The position numbers were made by a program, and so were the translations under genes. 64,000 bases of DNA from Ricordea florida (lineage: Eukaryota > Cnidaria > Anthozoa > Corallimorpharia > Ricordeidae): the NCBI GenBank assembly GCA_949710005.1, contig OX453279.1, positions 8,614,878 through 8,678,877 of the forward strand. The letters are read 5' to 3'. Below the pieces are notes generated by a model, which ran no database searches, was not told the origin of the DNA, and saw only the letters and a list, made by a program, of their open reading frames with translations. Within the stretch, counting starts at the first letter, position 1, and each line of letters opens with the position of its first letter. Below, piece by piece: positions 61,901 to 64,000 of the stretch.

Positions 61901-62511
61901 AAAGTAATAAGTCTCTGTCCGACAAACTAGAAAAACTACAAAACCAAGCCATGAGAGTAATTCTCAAGACCAATAGAACTACCTGTACACAACATATGAG
62001 AAACAACCTGGGGCTCCTAACACTATATAACAGGCGAAGATTTCTTCGATTTATTTATATTTTTAAAATTGTAAATAAGCAAAATTGTCCAAAGCAATTA
62101 GAAGGTTATTTTATCAGTAGAAGCGAACTCCACGGCAAAGCATTACGGAACAGTGGCATTATCGACCTACCCCGAGCCAAAACTCTATCAGGAAGAAGAA
62201 CATTCAAACATGCTGGGGCAAGTGACTGGAACTCGCTACCTACAGAACTAAGAAAATCAACTAAACTATCTTCTTTTAAACTACAACTCTTTAAACATCT
62301 GAAAGAAACTGACATTAAGAATCATAAATGCTCAGTCTAATTTTTTATACCAATTGCATGTTGATATATTTTAAAAGTAGACTAAAGTAAATTATGTATT
62401 GAAATTTTAATTTAGATTTTATTACTGGACATCTTGTTAAGACCAGCATTTTTTTAAATGCTGATAGATTTTACTCCAGGATAAATAAAGCTTTTATTAT
62501 TATTATTATTC
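58930..62511 (+). mobile_element. CR1/L2-like LINE, nearly intact
   Basis: The body includes a 5' leader, an EN-RT ORF with one frameshift (59081-61603, then 61630-62340), a 3' UTR and a TTA/ATT microsatellite tail ending near 62511. The tandem array at 58060-58930 may be its 5' UTR. No target duplication was identified. This is the best-preserved retrotransposon in the window. Confidence 0.8.
59081..62340 (+). pseudogene. LINE ORF2: leader, 2A-like motif, endonuclease, reverse transcriptase
   Basis: From ATG 59081 a hydrophobic signal-like segment (TIGFIILLILPFFLYQTTG, residues 10-28) is followed at about 103-110 by DIEPNPGE, a 2A-like motif with the last Pro replaced by Glu. An APE-type endonuclease is next: ILHINSRSLL, AITETWLDS, LIGDFNCDC, SFSDHYPIYG. 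The RT motifs are AAGADDIPAKIL, FLDLRKAFDVIDH, GVPQGSVLGPTLF and FLYADDTEVH, with catalytic residues intact. A one-base shift near 61575-61585 ends the first frame at 61603. The C-terminal part (RYLGVTVDSHLTWEPHI, YKQTILPVIDYGCIIW) continues in the other frame to 62340. Except for this shift the ORF is complete. Confidence 0.88.
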
Positions 62512-64000
62512 TACACAATCTAGTTCTGTTCAAAGTAAATTCGGAAATCAATAGATAGAAAGCTTTTCATTGTAGAGGCTTGTGGTGTATTGTATATAAT
62601 ATAACGCTTAATACATTTTCTACATGACTCTTTTTGAACCCTTTATTGACTTTCTTACATTGTAACCTTGATGGTTCTCTGTCACGGCGGGCGCCTTCAC
62701 ATTTACAAGTAAACGTTGACATATTTCTTGACCGTCTCAATACTTCTCCAACTCCATTCCTGTTAGTATTAACGCTTAAATCAGTAGAAAAGTCCTCCAT
62801 GCGATGTTTCTTATCCTGGTTGGCCAGAGAAGTTCTTCGGTTTCACATCATGGATTCGTTAATGTTTATCCTGTAGTCGTTTCGTTCAATAACAAGTGCT
62901 CATTTCGCTCATATAAGTTCTCATTCAAGCGCTCATTTCGCTCGTATAAGTTGTCATCAAAGCTTGCCACAATAGCAACAGATGTTCTTATCTTCAAATC
63001 ACTTTCCAGCCAGCTGAAATTCATATACTGCCTGTAATCTTGGGGGCGGTCGAAGTCGGAAGAGCCAATGGTTACCTTCTTGTCACGTTTATCGCGTGGA
63101 CAAGTAAAAGACTCTTCAAATTCAGTCTCCAAGTTGACAATTGTCCTAACTGGAGACATTCAAACTCTTTTTGATTTTAGTAAGACAGCTAATCGTCCTG
63201 TTAAGCTACAAAATCACCACAAACTCTAGAACCAGTACGATACACGTTCAGAGTGAACTTTGATAAGTAGACTTCGGTGACGACAATCGTCGTCCTCATA
63301 TCGGTGCTCCCGAGTTTTATCCGACTAAATACGAACAGTGTCTACACCTAAGTGAGTGAGTGAGCGAATGAGTGAAAATTTGCATATCCCACAAAATCTC
63401 GCAAATACGCTTCGCGTATCCGCAAGTTAACTACTCGGTAGTCAACAGTAATTCGGTAGTGTGAAATGACATAAAATAAAGATAATTCAACGAATATATA
63501 TATGCTTTCCAAGAACGCTTCGCCAATCTTAAGAGGACTATTGAATGCGTTAATGCTCGCATCCAAATCGTCCTTACGGATTGCTTTTAGATTCTGTATA
63601 TCAGTCTTAATGAAAAAGGCAGTGTTACCATTCTTTAGAAAGACAATGTACATATCATACTGTAGACCAGTATTTTACTAGTTGAAAATATTCGCGGAAT
63701 TATGATAAAGGCAAATAGATTTAATTCTGAGGTCAGGAGCCCATTACCCGAAAAATTTAATTTAATATGAGATTTATTATTAATGAAAGCTGCTGAAATT
63801 CATTGGGTTTCTTCCGTTTGTTTATTCAGTAGGACCATTCTTTTGAACTCGATTAAGAATATGAGTACAGTAGTGCTTTATTGTAGAAGAAATATCGCTT
63901 TTTTGCGTTTAATGTTTTGCACATAGCTAGTAATTAGTAATGAAGCGATTGATTATTCAACGGTTGGAGAAATTGCAGTTGATATCGCGTGGCTTCGGTT
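62512..64000. other. No gene seen
   Basis: Short minus-strand frames (62866-63159, 63348-63653) have no recognisable domain; the second could be a small host exon (MYIVFLKNGNTAFFIKTD). Short CATTTCGCTC(A/G)TATAAGTT repeats lie at 62902-62952. A 15-base copy of the dispersed CAGGAGCCCATTACC is at 63734-63748. Confidence 0.45.

Overview
This window looks like animal nuclear DNA, most likely from a cnidarian (anthozoan-type) genome. That attribution is inference from the repeat families and from the resemblance of the viral-like gene set to elements I remember from coral and anemone genomes; no ribosomal or mitochondrial marker is present. Coding density is low outside mobile elements, genes show splice-site patterns, and most recognisable protein-coding sequence belongs to transposons.

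The centrepiece is a 19.2-kb Polinton/Maverick-type element (38312-57528). It has terminal inverted repeats of about 214 bp that are nearly identical, a 5-bp target duplication (AAGGC), and sits inside the reverse-transcriptase frame of an older non-LTR retrotransposon whose two halves lie at 37.3-38.3 kb and 57.5-58.0 kb. It carries about 20 compact, virus-like genes: a protein-primed PolB with SAP repeats, an rve-type integrase, an A32-like packaging ATPase, a probable double-jelly-roll capsid protein and a probable penton-type minor capsid protein, a probable ssDNA-binding protein, an Rpb6-like RNA polymerase subunit, a SLOG/YspA-like protein, a Cys-rich protein, many small membrane proteins, and a pair of related genes facing inward from the two ends. 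The copy is probably dead: two in-frame stops in the integrase, a one-base frameshift in the capsid gene, and a TTAA-flanked 1.2-kb MITE inside another gene. Its non-coding layout is informative: a motif close to ACTTAAAAGGT lies about 20 nt upstream of five start codons, and two different 7-nt-loop dyads recur at meaningful places.

Left third (1-25.4 kb): degenerate genes and relics, including a multi-frame pseudogene carrying a 326-bp insertion, a free-standing second capsid-like ORF (4545-5267), a Crypton-like recombinase relic (8.0-8.8 kb), a tRNA-derived SINE-like sequence, a 6.2-kb decameric satellite (11331-17499), possible exons at 19.4, 20.8 and 22 kb, and the last two exons of a BEN-domain gene (23955-24631).

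Middle (25.4-37 kb): a nested stack. A hAT element (25399-34486) with matching TIRs and a CTACAT duplication lies in a tandem ~200-bp repeat; a CR1/L2-like LINE with a 2A-like motif is inserted in its 3' end; that LINE is split by 3.2 kb of further repeats. A hammerhead-like/Penelope-associated repeat occurs twice in inverted orientation, and a CGATA-rich block follows.

Right end (58-64 kb): tandem ~245-bp units rich in CCAAT and CCATCTTG motifs stand directly upstream of a nearly intact LINE (ORF 59081-62340, one frameshift) and may be its promoter monomers. The last 1.5 kb shows no recognisable gene.
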